DNA from: an uncultured Bacteroidota bacterium | Lineage (GTDB): Bacteria > Bacteroidota > Bacteroidia > NS11-12g > UBA955 | Assembly (NCBI GenBank): GCA_903953615.1 | Contig: CAJBKH010000069.1 | Location: forward strand, 1-7,443 | Reading direction: 5' to 3' | Length of the DNA stretch: 7,443 bases | In this document: positions 6,062 to 7,443 of the stretch, one piece after another | How the letters are laid out: the number at the start of each line of letters is the position of its first letter | Position numbering within the stretch: position 1 is the first letter of the stretch | Program-made: the position numbers and the translations under genes | The notes under the pieces: model-generated | The model's database searches: none | What the model was told of the DNA's origin: nothing | Seen by the model: the letters and a program-made list of their open reading frames with translations, nothing else

Positions 6062-6373
6062 ATGTACGCTATAGTAGAGATCGCAGGAAAGCAGTTCAAA
6101 GTTGAAAAAGACAAATATATTTACACGCATCGCCTTGACAGCGAAGCTGGTAGCTCAGTAACTTTCGATAAAGTAATGTTTGTCGATAACAGTGGTAAAA
6201 TAATGATAGGCTTGCCTGCATTAAAAGGTGCCTCTGTTACAGGAAAGGTTCTAGAGCATTTAAAAGACGATAAAGTTATCGTATTTAAAAAGAAAAGAAG
6301 AAAAGGTTACAAAAAGAAAAACGGTCACAGACAGTACCTTTCTAAAGTATTAATTGAATCTATTAACGCATAA
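6062..6373 (+). CDS. rplU: 50S ribosomal protein L21
   Basis: The 103-residue length is normal for bL21. The N-terminus MYAIVEIAGKQFKVEKD is diagnostic. The C-terminal half has the basic rRNA-binding stretch FKKKRRKGYKKKNGHRQ (residues 79-95), typical of the KRRKxYrrkxGHRQ signature. The protein binds 23S rRNA in the large subunit. It is the first gene of the operon, 15 bp before rpmA, directly behind a strong promoter. There is no Shine-Dalgarno sequence; the start is preceded by an A-rich stretch. Confidence 0.98.
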   Translation: MYAIVEIAGKQFKVEKDKYIYTHRLDSEAGSSVTFDKVMFVDNSGKIMIGLPALKGASVTGKVLEHLKDDKVIVFKKKRRKGYKKKNGHRQYLSKVLIESINA

Positions 6374-6388
6374 TAAATAATTTAAAGA

Positions 6389-6649
6389 ATGGCACACAAA
6401 AAAGGCGCAGGTAGTTCTAAGAACGGACGTGAGTCGCACAGCAAACGCTTAGGTGTTAAAATATATGGCGGTCAAGTGATCGCAGCAGGTAACATCATTG
6501 TACGTCAAAGAGGTACTAAGCATCACCCATCTGATAACGTAGGTATTGGTAAAGATCACACTTTATTTGCTTTAACCGATGGTATCGTTAAGTTCACTAA
6601 GAAGAAAAATGACAGATCATACGTTTCAGTTATCAAGGCTGAAGCTTAA
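6389..6649 (+). CDS. rpmA: 50S ribosomal protein L27
   Basis: The 86-residue product has the classic bL27 N-terminus MAHKKGAGSSKNGRESHSKRLGVK. It also has the conserved blocks GGQVIAAGNIIVRQRGTK and HPSDNVGIGKDHTLFALTDG. In the assembled ribosome its N-terminal tail reaches the peptidyl transferase centre. The tail starts directly with MAHKKG, without the cleavable extension seen in many Firmicutes. It lies 15 bp after rplU and 12 bp before rpsO, so it is co-transcribed. Confidence 0.98.
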   Translation: MAHKKGAGSSKNGRESHSKRLGVKIYGGQVIAAGNIIVRQRGTKHHPSDNVGIGKDHTLFALTDGIVKFTKKKNDRSYVSVIKAEA

Positions 6650-6661
6650 TATATTATAACC

Positions 6662-6931
6662 ATGCATTTATCAACTCAAGACAAAAAAGATATTTTCACT
6701 AAATTCGGTGGTAGTGAAACAAATACAGGCAGTACTGAAGCTCAGATTGCTATGTTTACTGAAAGAATCAATTTCATCACCGGCCACTTAAAAATCAACA
6801 AAAAAGATTTCGCTTCTGAATTAAGCCTAGTTAAACTAGTAGGTAAACGCAGAGCACTTTTAGATTATTTGGCAAAGCAAGATATTTTCAAATACCGTGA
6901 CCTTATTAAGGCACTTGGTATCAGAAAATAA
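6662..6931 (+). CDS. rpsO: 30S ribosomal protein S15
   Basis: At 89 residues this is the usual size for uS15. Recognisable blocks are the GSTEAQIA segment (residues 23-30), ITGHLK followed by KKDF in the 16S rRNA-binding region, and LVGKRRALLDYLAKQD near 59-74, ending in ALGIRK. S15 is a primary 16S rRNA-binding protein that starts assembly of the 30S platform. It is the last gene of the operon, 12 bp after rpmA and 34 bp before an intrinsic terminator. Its placement before pnp mirrors the rpsO-pnp order known in many bacteria. Confidence 0.97.
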   Translation: MHLSTQDKKDIFTKFGGSETNTGSTEAQIAMFTERINFITGHLKINKKDFASELSLVKLVGKRRALLDYLAKQDIFKYRDLIKALGIRK

Positions 6932-6965
6932 TTCGCTAACCCTTCTATCTAATATTATTTTATTT

Positions 6966-6996
6966 AAAAAAGCCCCCCAATCGGAGGGCTTTTTTT
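6966..6996 (+). terminator. Intrinsic terminator after rpsO
   Basis: AAAAAAGCCC (6966-6975) pairs with GGGCTTTTTT (6986-6995). A C-A mismatch and two further C-G pairs extend the stem to a 4-base loop, AATC. A run of seven T follows the GC stem (6990-6996). The A run upstream makes it potentially bidirectional. It closes the rplU-rpmA-rpsO operon and may work as a leaky terminator or attenuator for pnp. Confidence 0.85.
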
Positions 6997-7003
6997 GTTT
7001 CGG

Positions 7004-7056
7004 CCACACTAAAACACTCAACAAAATCAATAAACACTAACAAAAAATAATTAAAT
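7004..7056 (+). promoter_or_regulatory. G-free A/C-rich leader of pnp
   Basis: From 7004 to the G of the start codon at 7059 the + strand contains no G. It is A-rich, with C and a few T and repeated ACACT/AACA units. Such a leader can hardly fold on itself and should leave the start codon accessible without a Shine-Dalgarno sequence. No TAnnTTTG box is visible between the terminator and pnp. Confidence 0.45.
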
Positions 7057-7443
7057 ATGTCAAATAAACCCCAAGGATTTAGAAGCTCAATACAAACGGG
7101 CAATGGAAAATCCATCGAAATTGAAACTGGTATTTTAGCCAAGCAAGCTGATGGCAGCGTTGTGGTAAAATGCGGAGACACCATGTTGCTTGCAACGGTT
7201 GTATCTAACAAAGACGCCAAAGATGGTGTAGACTTTATGCCATTAACTGTAGATTATCAAGAAAAATTTGCTGCCGTTGGTCGTATACCAGGTAGCTTTT
7301 TTAGACGTGAAGCACGCCCTACCGAATACGAAATTTTAATATGCCGTATTATTGATAGAGCACTTAGACCTTTATTCCCTAACGATTACCATGCCGATAC
7401 CCAAGTAATGGTAACCTTAATGAGTAGTGATAAGAATTTTCCA
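7057..7443 (+). CDS. pnp: Polyribonucleotide nucleotidyltransferase (PNPase), N-terminal part
   Basis: The first 129 residues of a protein usually about 700 long are present; the gene runs off the right edge. The visible part is the start of the first RNase PH-like domain, with VVVKCGDTMLLATVV, VDFMPLTVDYQEKFAAVGRIPGSFFRRE and ARPTEYEILICRIIDRALRPLFP, all close to PNPase consensus. PNPase degrades RNA 3' to 5' by phosphorolysis and takes part in mRNA turnover. The catalytic second RNase PH domain and the KH and S1 domains lie outside the window. ATG 7057 gives the expected N-terminus ahead of the first conserved strand. It lies 125 bp after rpsO, behind a terminator. Confidence 0.95.
   Translation, partial: MSNKPQGFRSSIQTGNGKSIEIETGILAKQADGSVVVKCGDTMLLATVVSNKDAKDGVDFMPLTVDYQEKFAAVGRIPGSFFRREARPTEYEILICRIIDRALRPLFPNDYHADTQVMVTLMSSDKNFP

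Noticed and set aside
5914..6114. 66-codon minus-strand open frame
   Set aside because: It covers the rplU promoter and the first codons of rplU antisense, and its composition is not protein-like for a conserved gene.
6960..7220. 86-codon minus-strand open frame over the pnp start
   Set aside because: It is antisense to conserved PNPase coding sequence and runs through the terminator.

Overview
The window looks like a chromosomal, mostly housekeeping stretch from a low-GC member of the Bacteroidota. Four things point there: a large secreted protein ending in a type IX secretion (T9SS) C-terminal sorting domain, a system confined to this phylum and close relatives; promoter-like boxes of the TAnnTTTG type; A-rich start regions without clear Shine-Dalgarno sequences; and Bacteroidota-like versions of FtsB/DivIC, MurF and PNPase. 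The class cannot be fixed from the sequence alone.

Layout. At the left edge is the 3' part of a 6-pyruvoyl-tetrahydropterin synthase/QueD-family gene (+), then a small FtsB/DivIC-family division gene (+). A 789-residue FG-GAP/VCBS beta-propeller protein with signal peptide and T9SS sorting domain runs on the minus strand and meets the division gene tail to tail. A 198-bp divergent gap, holding two putative promoters and a perfect 16-bp palindrome, separates it from murF (+). murF ends in a 4-bp stop-codon overlap with a small, very acidic conserved-type protein (-). An MscS-family channel gene (-) follows. After a 287-bp divergent gap comes a ribosomal cluster, rplU-rpmA-rpsO (+), closed by a strong intrinsic terminator. 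The beginning of pnp (+) runs off the right edge.

How the genes relate. rplU, rpmA and rpsO sit 12-15 bp apart downstream of one well-formed promoter and are almost certainly one operon. pnp lies behind the terminator and a G-free leader, the classic rpsO-pnp neighbourhood with a possible attenuation point. murF (peptidoglycan precursor), ftsB/divIC (division) and the MscS channel all concern the cell envelope but are not visibly co-transcribed. murF and the convergent acidic gene share an identical 12-bp promoter-like element.

I see no CRISPR array, tRNA, rRNA, insertion sequence or defence-type cluster. I found no convincing undescribed multi-gene system. The points most worth a second look are the palindrome, the shared TAnnTTTGCA boxes with possible leaderless starts, the acidic unknown protein, the inverted repeat upstream of rplU, and the rpsO-pnp leader.
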